From JABMPO01 sp964539785 (GTDB lineage Bacteria > Fidelibacterota > Marinisomatia > Marinisomatales > TCS56): a stretch of DNA of 64,000 nucleotides. The translations under genes were made by a program, and so were the position numbers. The notes under the pieces are model-generated. The model was not told the origin of the DNA. It did no database searches and saw only the letters and a list, made by a program, of their open reading frames with translations. The stretch spans positions 38,786 through 102,785 of the forward strand of contig CAZIJQ010000002.1 in the NCBI GenBank assembly GCA_964539785.1, read 5' to 3'. How positions within the stretch are numbered: position 1 is the stretch's first letter; every line of letters begins with the position of its first letter. Below, piece by piece: positions 35,886 to 45,900 of the stretch.

Positions 35886-36098
35886 AAAATGTTGTCAAAT
35901 ATCGTTTCGTGGTAGAAATGCCCGACCCTCCCGATCCAATCGGGATGCGCTAACCGGGCTGCGCTACACTCCGAAAATGTTGTCAAATATCGTTTCGTGG
36001 TAGAAATGCCCGACCCTCCCAATCTAATCGGGATGCGCTAACCGGGCTGCCTGTCCGCCGTATTCCGTACCAACGGAGGTAGGCGGACGCTACACTCC
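35859..36098 (-). pseudogene. Two tandem degenerate tRNA-Pro copies (88-bp period)
   Basis: The 5' half of tRNA-Pro recurs twice upstream of the gene with an 88-bp period (unit starts at 35859, 35947 and 36035). Copy 2 covers about 35921-35973 and copy 3 about 36009-36098. Acceptor 5' strand, D arm and variable-loop bases are kept. The 17-nt anticodon arm is replaced by another 17-nt self-complementary segment (TCCCGATTGGATCGGGA in copy 2, TCCCGATTAGATTGGGA in copy 3), and the T arm and acceptor 3' strand are lost. They cannot fold as tRNAs. Confidence 0.75.
36051..36088. repeat. 38-bp palindromic insertion inside a tRNA-Pro remnant
   Basis: Copy 3 of the tRNA-Pro remnant is interrupted between CCGGGCTGC and GCTACACTCC by 38 bases with inverted ends GTCCGCC/GGCGGAC and an inner CCGT/ACGG. 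It has the size and symmetry of a REP-type element. Confidence 0.65.
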
Positions 36099-36173
36099 AA
36101 ATTTTAATACCAGAAAACACAGTCGTCGGGCGAAGCCGCGCCATAGTTCCTATTTCAATCGGAACGAAGTCGG

Positions 36174-36248
36174 GGTGAGCGATGGGACTTGAACCCACGG
36201 CCTTCTGGGCCACAACCAGATGCTCTAACCTGCTGAGCTACGCCCACC
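36174..36248 (-). tRNA. tRNA-His (GTG)
   Basis: Minus-strand cloverleaf: acceptor GTGGGCG/CGCTCAC, anticodon arm TCTGG-TTGTGGC-CCAGA with anticodon GTG, T arm GTGGG-TTCAAGT-CCCAT. An encoded extra 5' G pairs with the discriminator C, as is specific to tRNA-His. CCA is not encoded. Confidence 0.95.
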
Positions 36249-36438
36249 AAACGGCCTCAAATGAGGCAGGCGAAATTAGTAGGATTTAGCGCCGTAAACA
36301 AGCCGGAATATTCATCGAAATCCGCTATCAAATTCAGTAACAACAACCTGACTTACTAACATAAATCACGGATCATTTCAATGATAATAGCCAATTACTT
36401 ACACTCACATATAAATCATAACTGATGTAATTTCCGCC

Positions 36439-37821
36439 ATGCGACTTCTATCCCGCTACATAATAAAGGAATTATTCCTGCCTTTTATTTTTTCCCTGCT
36501 GATAATTGTATTTCTCCTTTTCACTAATTTTTTATTGCGGGCAATCGACCGGTTCCTTGGTAAAGGAATCGATGTCTGGACGATTTTGGAATATCTGGTC
36601 TTAAATCTGGCCTGGATTATTGCCCTGGCTGTGCCAATGGCGGTTCTGATTGCAGCCTTGATGGCATTTGGCCGCCTTTCGGAAGACAATGAAATAACCG
36701 CAATGCGGACATCAGGAATCAGCTTTCTGACCATCATCCGACCAGCTTTATTTTTTGGATTAATTGTCGGCGGTACACTGGTTTACTTCAATAATTTTGT
36801 ATTACCTCACATGAACCACCGGGCACGGATTCTTTCCGGTGATATATATCGAAAACGCCCCGGTCTGAGCATTGAACCGGGATATTTTGTAGAAGATATT
36901 CCCAATTACAGCTTGATTATCGGTGGCCAGGATAATGAAATGATGCAGGATGTTCGCATCTTCAGCAAGGATAATAAGGAAACACAAACTACCATATTTG
37001 CCAAGCAAGGAAAATTGAGCACCATCGATGATGCAATCGTATTAACCCTGTACGATGGTGAAATCCACGAACTTGATCTGCTCGATTACGGAAATTTCCG
37101 CCGGATAAAGTTTGAACGGCATAGAATCATTATACCGGCCGACGATCTACTGCTTAAACGGCGCGATAAATCATCCCGAACCGATCGTGAAATGACCGTC
37201 CCAATGATGATCAAAAAACAAAAGACCTACTCCGAGCGCATTACCACCGTTAAATCACGGCTGGCGAAATCATTTGATCGCGCTATTGGTGACAGTATAG
37301 TTCCTCCCAATCTGGAAACAGCAACTGAGATTATCAGCCTGTACCGGGCCCAGTTAAAAACTGACACGACCCTGACCGATGCACAATTCCGGGTTAACGA
37401 CCGCCGTGCCCGTAGCCTTGAACGACAGGCAAAAAATGAATATAATCTGATTTATAGTTATCATAAGAGTATGAATAAATATGGTGTGGAAATCCATAAA
37501 AAATTCTCTCTGCCATTTGCCTGTCTGCTATTTGTACTGGTCGGTGCACCATTGGGAGTACTGGCCAAAAAAGGCGGCTTTGTCGTTGGAATGAGCATGA
37601 GTTTTGGCTTTTTTCTGGTTTATTATATCATGCTGATCGGCGGCGAAGAAATTGCCGATCGGAACATATTGCAACCCTATGTCGCCATGTGGCTACCCAA
37701 TTTAATATTATTGATTATTGCACTCTATCTTACACTACATACCGTGCGCGAACGTGCCCCTCTGCGCATTAACTGGCGATTACCTAAATTATTGCTTAGG
37801 AAAAAACATGATTCCAGCTGA
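36439..37821 (+). CDS. LptF/LptG-family permease (LPS export)
   Basis: 460 residues of the YjgP/YjgQ family. Three N-terminal membrane segments (about 10-35, 50-75, 95-120) start with RLLSRYIIKELFLPFIFSLL; the periplasmic jellyroll part includes PNYSLIIGGQD and IFAKQGKLSTIDD; three C-terminal segments follow from about 350 (FACLLFVLVGAPLGVLAKKGG). It works with LptB ATPase to extract lipopolysaccharide from the inner membrane. The stretch between about 230 and 345 is longer and more charged than in E. coli proteins. Whether it is LptF or LptG is not clear, and a second permease is not adjacent. It overlaps the next gene by 14 bases. Confidence 0.86.
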   Translation: MRLLSRYIIKELFLPFIFSLLIIVFLLFTNFLLRAIDRFLGKGIDVWTILEYLVLNLAWIIALAVPMAVLIAALMAFGRLSEDNEITAMRTSGISFLTIIRPALFFGLIVGGTLVYFNNFVLPHMNHRARILSGDIYRKRPGLSIEPGYFVEDIPNYSLIIGGQDNEMMQDVRIFSKDNKETQTTIFAKQGKLSTIDDAIVLTLYDGEIHELDLLDYGNFRRIKFERHRIIIPADDLLLKRRDKSSRTDREMTVPMMIKKQKTYSERITTVKSRLAKSFDRAIGDSIVPPNLETATEIISLYRAQLKTDTTLTDAQFRVNDRRARSLERQAKNEYNLIYSYHKSMNKYGVEIHKKFSLPFACLLFVLVGAPLGVLAKKGGFVVGMSMSFGFFLVYYIMLIGGEEIADRNILQPYVAMWLPNLILLIIALYLTLHTVRERAPLRINWRLPKLLLRKKHDSS

Positions 37822-39097
37822 AATAATTCAACGAAAAAGAGATGGTAAAGTCTTGACATCTGATGAAATGCAATTTTTTATCAATGGCTATACCACTGGC
37901 AGTTTGCCGGATTACCAGATGTCAGCGCTGTTGATGGCAATCTTTTTCAAGGGGATGGAATTCCAAGAAATATCGGTTCTTACGGAATTGATGATTGATT
38001 CCGGAAAACGAATGGATTTTTCATATCTCGATACCTATGTTGCCGACAAACACAGCACCGGTGGTGTTGGTGATAAGGTGTCCATCATCCTGGGACCGCT
38101 CATGGCAGCGGCCGGGTTGGCCATACCAATGATCAGCGGCCGGGGTCTGGGGCACACCGGCGGCACACTTGATAAACTTGAAACAATTCCTGGATTTCGC
38201 ACCGAATTGTCCCTGCAAGAATTCCGGGAGGCCGTAGAGAAAACCGGCATTGCAATGATTGGTCAAACCGGAGAAATCTGTCCTGCCGATAAAAAAATCT
38301 ATGCCCTGCGTGATGTAACCGGCACCATCCAGTCGATTCCCCTCATTTGCGGATCGATCATGAGCAAGAAAATTGCCGAAGGTATTCAGGGCCTGGTTTT
38401 GGATGTTAAAACCGGCAACGGCGCATTTATGAAAACGCAGGCGCAAGCCCGGGATCTGGCTGACCACCTGACCAGAATTGGAGTCGATTTTGAGGTTAAG
38501 ACCGATACCGTGTTCACCAGTATGAATCAACCCCTGGGTGACTATGCTGGCCTTTGGTGCGAAATACTTGAATCCATCAATTGCCTCCACGGTGGTGGAC
38601 CGGACGATACAATGGCGGTGACCTATAAGTTGGGGGCGCGTTTGCTGATCCAAGCCGGTATTGCTGATTCGGAGGAGGCAGCGATTTCTCTTCAACAGTC
38701 ACTGATCGCTGACGGACAGGCTTGGAATAAATTTTTAGAAATGGTAGATTCCCAGGATGGCGACATAGAGGTTTTTACTAATCCCAAACAAGAGCACAAG
38801 CCGCTGTACACCAGAGATTTTGTTGCACCTGCGACCGGTTATATCGAGGCAATGGATACTTACAAAGTCGGTCTGGCAACCGTCAGCCTGGGCTGCGGCA
38901 GATTGAAAACTGACGACGCCGTGGATCCTACTGCAGGGATGGAGTTCGTACATAAAATCGGTTCAGAGGTCACGCAGGGAGATACCCTGATTCGCTGCTT
39001 TAATTCGGATCCCGCCAAATTAGATCAGGCTATAGCACTATTAGATGGAACAATTTCAATTGGTACAAATAAAGTTAAGCATCAATTATTTTTGTAA
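37808..39097 (+). CDS. Pyrimidine-nucleoside/thymidine phosphorylase
   Basis: 429 residues from the ATG at 37808; upstream codons lie inside the permease gene. The family signature KHSTGGVGDKVSIILGPLMA is at about 80-100, followed by MISGRGLGHTGGTLDKLE, KIYALRDVTGTI and SLICGSIMSKK-type segments, and the C-terminal domain with APATGYIEAMDTYKVGLA and GAVDPTAG-like DDAVDPTAGMEF. It phosphorolyses thymidine and uridine to the base and (deoxy)ribose 1-phosphate in nucleoside salvage. The 14-bp overlap with the permease and the 15-bp gap to the HEAT gene indicate one operon. Confidence 0.92.
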   Translation: MIPAEIIQRKRDGKVLTSDEMQFFINGYTTGSLPDYQMSALLMAIFFKGMEFQEISVLTELMIDSGKRMDFSYLDTYVADKHSTGGVGDKVSIILGPLMAAAGLAIPMISGRGLGHTGGTLDKLETIPGFRTELSLQEFREAVEKTGIAMIGQTGEICPADKKIYALRDVTGTIQSIPLICGSIMSKKIAEGIQGLVLDVKTGNGAFMKTQAQARDLADHLTRIGVDFEVKTDTVFTSMNQPLGDYAGLWCEILESINCLHGGGPDDTMAVTYKLGARLLIQAGIADSEEAAISLQQSLIADGQAWNKFLEMVDSQDGDIEVFTNPKQEHKPLYTRDFVAPATGYIEAMDTYKVGLATVSLGCGRLKTDDAVDPTAGMEFVHKIGSEVTQGDTLIRCFNSDPAKLDQAIALLDGTISIGTNKVKHQLFL

Positions 39098-39112
39098 CAT
39101 TGGGAGGTTACT

Positions 39113-39886
39113 ATGGAACAGCATTTCAAGCAATTATCATCATCTGATCCAAAAATCGTCGCTCGGGGCATAGCTGAAATCGCCATAGAGCTAAAATCGG
39201 AAGTCAGTGAAGAGAATATGGCGCTGATGTTTGATGCTTTATCCAGTCTGTTTTACATCGACACGTTCGACCGGCCGGATTTGCGTGAAGTGCGTAATCA
39301 AGCTCAGGAAGTAATCGCGCAAATGGGTCCCCGAGCAATCCCATTGATCATGAGTCGCCTGGAGCACACTGACCTGAAAGCCGAGCTAGTGTTGGCTCAA
39401 ACCTGCGGCATGATGGGTGAGGTGGCCATCGAGCCATTGCTCAAAGCTTATAATGACCGGCCCGAAGCTGTTTCTCGATCCTTCGCCCTATATGCCTTTG
39501 GGAAAATTCGTTCTCCTAAAATTATAGCTGTTCTGCCCACTGTTCTGCAAGCGGTAAAAAGTCCCAGCCGGGAATTGGAAGACACGGCTGTGCGGGCGCT
39601 AGGTAAAATTTGCGAATCGATTGATCCGGTCGATATCGATACTGAAATAATCGATGATATATTTTATACCCTGATCAAAAAACTAACCAATCCCAATGAT
39701 GTAATCAGGTCAAAGGCAGTCCGAAGTTTGGGAAAATTAGTGCGTTTTGGATTTACCGATAATTCTCAGAAGGAACATCTACGCTCCCAGATAAACGATA
39801 TTTTGGGGTTGAATGAAGAACAGCACTGGGATTATGCTTATCTTGTACGGCGCGAGGCCCAGGAAGTAATCAATTACCTCGATTGA
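39113..39886 (+). CDS. HEAT-repeat protein
   Basis: 257 residues made of helical repeats: VRNQAQEVIAQMGPRAIPLIM, FALYAFGKI, AVRALGKICES and AVRSLGKLVRFG mark successive HEAT motifs. A GGGAGG ribosome binding site is 5-6 bases before the ATG. Such proteins are scaffolds for protein binding; no catalytic motif is visible. It closes the permease-phosphorylase operon and ends 27 bp from the convergent RND pump gene. Confidence 0.78.
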   Translation: MEQHFKQLSSSDPKIVARGIAEIAIELKSEVSEENMALMFDALSSLFYIDTFDRPDLREVRNQAQEVIAQMGPRAIPLIMSRLEHTDLKAELVLAQTCGMMGEVAIEPLLKAYNDRPEAVSRSFALYAFGKIRSPKIIAVLPTVLQAVKSPSRELEDTAVRALGKICESIDPVDIDTEIIDDIFYTLIKKLTNPNDVIRSKAVRSLGKLVRFGFTDNSQKEHLRSQINDILGLNEEQHWDYAYLVRREAQEVINYLD

Positions 39887-39912
39887 CCCTGCTTTAATAC
39901 CAAAAAGAAATA

Positions 39913-42900
39913 TTATTTTTTATTTGCCAGATGTAGAACACGGGTCGACCAGTTGCGCAGGTCATCCAGCGTAATGTAGATAGTCGGCAGGATTATCAGG
40001 GTAACGATAGTCGAAAAAGCTAACCCACCCACAATTGCCCGAGCCATTGGGAAATAGGGCGGTCCATCACCGCCAATCAGGGTGCGTCCCATAGTCAATG
40101 GTATCAATCCAAGGATTGTCGTACCGGCAGTCATCAGGATTGGGCGCAACCGGTATTGACCGGCTTGCAGGATGGCTTCCCGGCGCGCCATACCCCGTTC
40201 GCGCAATTGGTTAACATAATCGATTAGTACAATTCCATTATTTACCACCACACCTATCAGGATTAACACACCCGTCCAGGCCATCAAATCAAAATTGGTT
40301 CCGGTAATGAAAAAGAACCAGAAGACTCCGACAATGGCAAAAATGATTGATGACCAGATTGCCGCCGGCAAAATTAGTGACTCAAACAAGGCTGCCATGA
40401 CAAAGTAGATCAACGCCAGCGCCATCAATGTATTCAACATCATCATTTGCGAGGTCTCGTCTTCATAGTCGAAAGTCCGGCCGAAATTATAGGAATAGCC
40501 GGTGGGGAAATTATAACCATCCAAAACTTCCCTGATTTTACCCCGGGCCTCATCAACTGTCACCCCATCCAGATCCAGGGAAATCCCCATGATTGTGGTG
40601 CGATTTTCCCGGAAAATACGCCGTGGTCCGCTCCGGAATCTGAAATCAGCCAACGATGCTAATTTGACTACATCACCGTTTTCGGTAAACAAGGATATAT
40701 CTTTCAGATTATCCAGGGTGCGATCCTCTTCTTTCTGGATCATTATCCGCACATCAATTTCCCCGTCTTCCCCACGCAAACGCCGTAAATTCATACCACG
40801 CATGGAAATGGAAATCGTTTGGGCAATTTCCCGGGCAGAAAAACCGTACTGCCGGGCTCGATCACGATTAATAACGACCTGAACCTCCTGACTGCCGGTT
40901 TCCGCCTCCGACCTCACGTCTGTAAACCCGGGAATTTGTGCTAACACCCAGGCAATTTCTTCCGCCAATACTACCAGTCGTTCGCTGGATTTACCAACCA
41001 ATTGAACTCGCACCCCTTCCCCGCTGCCCTGACGATTATGACGCTCAAAGGTCGGTTGAGCGATCGCCAGTTTTGGTAAATTGGCACGAATTTCCTCTTT
41101 AATCTGATCCAAAGATTTCTGGGAATCTTCTTTATCTTTTAGAATGATTGTGGATTGGGCGTAATTGGTAGTGTAATATGTATAAATCGATTTTATCTCA
41201 AACTCATCTTGATTTGCGAAGAGATATTCCTCGATAACATCAACTGCATGTTCAATCTTTTCCAGCTTATAATTACCATTGATCTCATAACGCAATCGGA
41301 TACGGCGATCTTCCTGAGGTGGGAACATATCTTTGGAAACAAATTTCATGGGAATCGCAACCGAGGCCAACATCAGGAATACAATCAATAAACTGATTTT
41401 ATGATGACTTATCAACCAGGCCAGAATCCGTGTATATCCGCTAACCATTTTGTCCACTGAAGTAGGCTTTGGGTTGGTCAGGCGTAATTGTACATGGCGG
41501 GCAATCAGCGGAATTATGGTTTGAGCGATTAACAGTGAGGCAACCAGCGCAAATACAATCGTCAACCCCACATGCTTGAGATACATTGATACTTCGTTTC
41601 TGTCATTGATAATATTCGGCAAGAAAACAATTGCCGTCGTAATTGTACCGGCCGTAATTGCCAGTGCGACTTCCTTGACCCCGGTTCTGATTGCAGCGCC
41701 TTTCCCGGTTTGATTATTCTGGCGATGGCGATAAATACTTTCGGTCACAACTACCCCGTTGTCGACCAGCATCCCTACCGACAACATCAAGCCCATCATT
41801 GTCAGAATGTTCAGTGATAAACCGAAGAAATACAGCAGGGCAATTGTCACCAGCAGTGAAAAAGGCACCGCTAGGATCACCATCATGGTGGTCTGGAATT
41901 TGCGTAAGAAATAGAACAGCAGGGCGATGGCGAAGAAAGCCCCCAATAAACCAGACTTGAGCAATTCTTCCATGGAGGACAGGATTCCCTCAGCCTGATT
42001 ATTCATGTAGAAAATTGATATCCCGGCCATCTCTGGCAGCAGACTGATCTCATCGATTTCGGCCAGGACGGCATCGGTTACTTCAATTGTATTGGCCCCG
42101 GATTCTTTGAAAACATCAAGCCCAATTGCGTATTGACGATCCAGGTGCCGGCCATAATCCAGCACCGGATGCTCATAGGTTACATTGGCAACATCTCTGA
42201 GCCGCAAGCCATACGAACTGATTATTAAATTTTCATAATCTGCGGCTGATTTCAATTCCCCCATGGGCCGCACTACAAAACGGTGTTTGCCGTCAGTGAT
42301 CCGGCCAGCAGATACCGAAAAATTAGATTGGGTCAAAATTTGCGATAATTGGTTCAAATCGATGTTGTGGGCTTTTATGCGATCTAATAATAATTCGATG
42401 CGAATCTGCTTTTTCTCGATGCCATATAATTCGACCCGGGATATACCGTTAATCCGCTCCAGGCGTCGTTTAATATTCCGATTCAACATATCATAAGCAC
42501 TGGACAAATCACGCTCACTGGAAATTCGCAGATTCAGAATTTCCCAATCACTGGAAGACCATTTATTGACAAAAAAGCGCTCTAAATCAGCAGGCCACAG
42601 ATGGCGAATTCCATTAAGCTTTTCCTGGGCTTCCATAGCTTTAATAGCTGTGTTTTCGCCCCAGTTAAATTCCAGTTGAACCCAGGCACCTCCAGCATGG
42701 GAATTAGACATTATTCGCTTAACACCGGTAATTGTGCCCAACACTTCTTCAGCCGGGCGTGTAATCTGTCGTTCATTCTCTTCCGGAGTGGAACCGAGAT
42801 AAGGAATTTCTATCCAGATCTGCGGTCCCTGAACCTCGGGAAAATATTCGATGGGAATCAGACGCGTGGATATCATGCCGATTACAATCAAACAAGTGAA

Positions 42901-42951
42901 AATCATGATGACTGTAATCGGTCGCCGGAGTGAGAATTCGGTAAGATTCAC
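39913..42951 (-). CDS. RND efflux permease (second of two)
   Basis: 1012 residues with the RND twelve-segment plan: one N-terminal helix (RPITVIMIFTCLIVIGMI), a large periplasmic loop, helices 2-6 including VGMLVDNGVVVTESIYRHR (helix 4, where the AcrB Asp-Asp pair is Asp-Asn), a second loop and helices 8-12 with LIGVVVNNGIVLIDYVNQLR (helix 10, where AcrB's Lys is Asn). It should pump a hydrophobic substrate across the envelope using proton flow. It follows the first RND gene by 3 bp. The pair shares one membrane fusion protein, like MdtABC. Confidence 0.88.
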   Translation of the reverse strand: MNLTEFSLRRPITVIMIFTCLIVIGMISTRLIPIEYFPEVQGPQIWIEIPYLGSTPEENERQITRPAEEVLGTITGVKRIMSNSHAGGAWVQLEFNWGENTAIKAMEAQEKLNGIRHLWPADLERFFVNKWSSSDWEILNLRISSERDLSSAYDMLNRNIKRRLERINGISRVELYGIEKKQIRIELLLDRIKAHNIDLNQLSQILTQSNFSVSAGRITDGKHRFVVRPMGELKSAADYENLIISSYGLRLRDVANVTYEHPVLDYGRHLDRQYAIGLDVFKESGANTIEVTDAVLAEIDEISLLPEMAGISIFYMNNQAEGILSSMEELLKSGLLGAFFAIALLFYFLRKFQTTMMVILAVPFSLLVTIALLYFFGLSLNILTMMGLMLSVGMLVDNGVVVTESIYRHRQNNQTGKGAAIRTGVKEVALAITAGTITTAIVFLPNIINDRNEVSMYLKHVGLTIVFALVASLLIAQTIIPLIARHVQLRLTNPKPTSVDKMVSGYTRILAWLISHHKISLLIVFLMLASVAIPMKFVSKDMFPPQEDRRIRLRYEINGNYKLEKIEHAVDVIEEYLFANQDEFEIKSIYTYYTTNYAQSTIILKDKEDSQKSLDQIKEEIRANLPKLAIAQPTFERHNRQGSGEGVRVQLVGKSSERLVVLAEEIAWVLAQIPGFTDVRSEAETGSQEVQVVINRDRARQYGFSAREIAQTISISMRGMNLRRLRGEDGEIDVRIMIQKEEDRTLDNLKDISLFTENGDVVKLASLADFRFRSGPRRIFRENRTTIMGISLDLDGVTVDEARGKIREVLDGYNFPTGYSYNFGRTFDYEDETSQMMMLNTLMALALIYFVMAALFESLILPAAIWSSIIFAIVGVFWFFFITGTNFDLMAWTGVLILIGVVVNNGIVLIDYVNQLRERGMARREAILQAGQYRLRPILMTAGTTILGLIPLTMGRTLIGGDGPPYFPMARAIVGGLAFSTIVTLIILPTIYITLDDLRNWSTRVLHLANKK

Positions 42952-42954
42952 TGA

Positions 42955-45900
42955 TTAACCGGTCTTTTCGGGGACAATTGTTTTTCTATCAACGAGCGAA
43001 TAAACAACAGGAATTACAATAAGCGTCAGCAGGGTGGAAACCAACAGGCCGCCAATTACCGTAATTGCCATGGGTGCACGCACTTCAGACCCTTCACCAA
43101 ATCCCATTGCCAAGGGCAGCAATCCCAGAGCCGTGGTCAGGGTGGTCATAACAATAGGACGTAATCGGGATCGACCAGCATCGATAATTGCATCAAATTT
43201 TGACATACCACGGCGCCGTAATTGATTGATCAAATCAATAAGAACAATTGCATTATTGACCACAATCCCGGCCAGTAATATCAATCCGATAAAGACCACC
43301 ACACTCAGGGAAGATCCGGTGATAAACAAAGCCCAGATCGCGCCAATCAAAGCCAACGGAATTGTGAACAGGATGATAAACGGGTGCAGCAGGGATTCGA
43401 ATTGGGAAGCCATCACCAGGTAGACCAGAAAAACTGCCAATAACAACGCAAATCGCAGTGATTTGAAAGCGATGTCCATTTCTTCATTCTGCCCGGCCAG
43501 ACGGACTGACAGCTCTTCAGGAACAGTAACATCCTGTAATATAACAGCTATTTCCTCTGCCGCCGCGTTCAGATCACCATAATTCAAATTTGCAGTAACC
43601 TGAGCTACCCGCTCCTGGCCGGTCCGGCGGATTTCTCCTGGGCCAGTCTCCACAATCACATCAGCAACTGCCGTTAGCGGTACCGGCCGATCACTGTCCG
43701 GATTGATGATCATGTTTTTGATCAATTTCACCGAATTCCGATCTTCATCCCGAGCCCTAACCAGTACATCAATTTTTCGATCACGCCAGGAATAGCGGGT
43801 TGCAACTTCGCCACGGACCTTCTTTACAATTCGATTGGCAATTTGATATACCGGTAAGCCCAGAGCGGCAGCCCGTTCCCGATCAAAATAAATCTGGATT
43901 TCCGGATGACCACTTTCCATGGTCGATTTCACATCGGCAAACCGGTCATTTGTCGATAATCGGCGGGCAATATCATTACTCACCTGCTTTAATTTATCCA
44001 AATCGTAACCGGCCACCTCAATTTCGACCGGAGTACGGAATGAAAACAGGGTGGGCTGGGAAAATTTATACTGCAAATCCGGCACTTGTCCCAAATGATT
44101 CCGCAAATCGGAGATAATCAATTCATCACCATTTCGCAGCGATTTATCAGACATGCTGACGATCATCTCACCCCAGTTTTCTCCACCTTCCTCCGGATTG
44201 GCATCCATTCGATTACCGGTTCCGGAGACAGCAAAGGAAGTGCGAACATTTTCAATCTTACCAGCAGCCATTTGAATACCGGATATAATCCGGTCGGTCT
44301 GTTCCAGTGGCGTGCCCGGTGGCATCTTGAATTCAACATTGAATTCCCCCTGTGACAATTGGGGAATCAATTCCATCCCAATCATAGGCAGCAGCAGCAA
44401 TGATCCGAGAAACATTATTAATGCAATCCCAAATACCAGCGCCCGGTGCACCAGCGCCCACCGCAGAAGTGGCGGATAACGGTCGGACAGTGCATCGTAA
44501 ATTCGGTTGAATATTATTACTAACGGACGAATAATTAAATTCATCAGCCGTCCAATCAGCTTGAAAAACCGCCCCAACCAGTGTGCAATAAAGACCGGAA
44601 TAGTATTGAAAAGGACAAGTCTGATTTTTCGAAGTACGCGCCCAACTTTGGTCCGGGGTGTTTTCAATTCAACGCTATCAATTGATACTGTTTTAGTTTT
44701 TCCAATCGATGCTAACATTGGGATCAAGGTCACCGCAACCAGCAGGGATGCTAATAAAGCAAATGTTACGGTGAGCGCTTGATCCCGAAATAATTGACCG
44801 GCAATTCCTTTAACAAATACCAGTGGAAAAAATACTGCCACAGTGGTCAGCGTTGAGGCAACCACAGCCATACTGACTTCGCCTGCACCATCTTGGGCGG
44901 AAGTAAGGATATCCTTGCCCATTTCCCGATGACGGCTGATGTTTTCCAAAACGACTATTGAATTATCGAGCAGCATTCCAATACCCAGGGCTATCCCCCC
45001 CAACGACATGATATTCAGCGTCAGATCGGCGCCATACATGAGATTGAAAGTAGCAATAACAGAAACCGGGATAGACATGGATATAATCAGGGTCGCCCAG
45101 ATATTGCGTAGGAATAAATACAGAATTAATATCGCCAGAAAACCACCAATCAAACCGGCATTTATGACTTCCCGCACGGCCTGTGAAATAAACGTCGACT
45201 GGTCATAGATTTTAACTAATTCTATATTATCGCCCAGCATTTTCCGGACCCGGCCCAACCTTTTCTCCACTTCGCCGGCGACAGCTACCGTATTGGCATC
45301 GCCTTCTTTATAAATTGCAATTTCTACCGCTTCCCGTCCATCAATGCGGGTGATGGCCTCCCGTTCTTTGAAACCGTGCCGTACTGTTGCAACATCTCTG
45401 AGATACACCGGTTTGTTATTGTCACTGGTCAATATCACATCGCCGATTTCGCCGACAGTCTGAAACTGGTTTAGTGTGCGCACCAAATATTGCTGGGTCC
45501 CTTCGGCCAGGCGGCCACCGGATAAATTCACATTCTCAGCTCCCAATAAATCGATGACCCTTCCGATAGGAAAATTCAATTGAGCTAACCGTGCTTGATC
45601 AACCAGAACCTGAATTTCATCTTCAAGTCCGCCACTGACCTTAACGGCTGCTACACCGAGCGCTGATTCCAGTTCTTCTTTTATTTCCTCATCGGCAAAA
45701 CGGCGCAAATATTTCAGTTTTTCCTCATCGAACCCAATTTCAGCCTCAGCCAGTTGGCTATTCGATGAATCAATGGCAGTTTTTTTCGCTGTCAATCCAA
45801 ACCGGATGATGGGGTCCAGAGAAGGATCAAAACGCAACACTACCGGCCGGGTAACATCTAATGGAAGCAGCAGGGCATCAAGTTTTTCCCGCACATCCAT

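Noticed and set aside
35983..36213. 76-codon minus-strand frame across the tRNA-His region
   Set aside because: It translates tRNA-His and the tRNA-Pro remnants; no protein-like features.
37718..37807. Extended start for the nucleoside phosphorylase
   Set aside because: Those codons lie within the permease gene; family N-termini begin at the ATG at 37808.
38021..38695. 224-codon antisense frame inside the nucleoside phosphorylase gene
   Set aside because: Shadow of a strongly conserved coding sequence; no domain or ribosome binding site.
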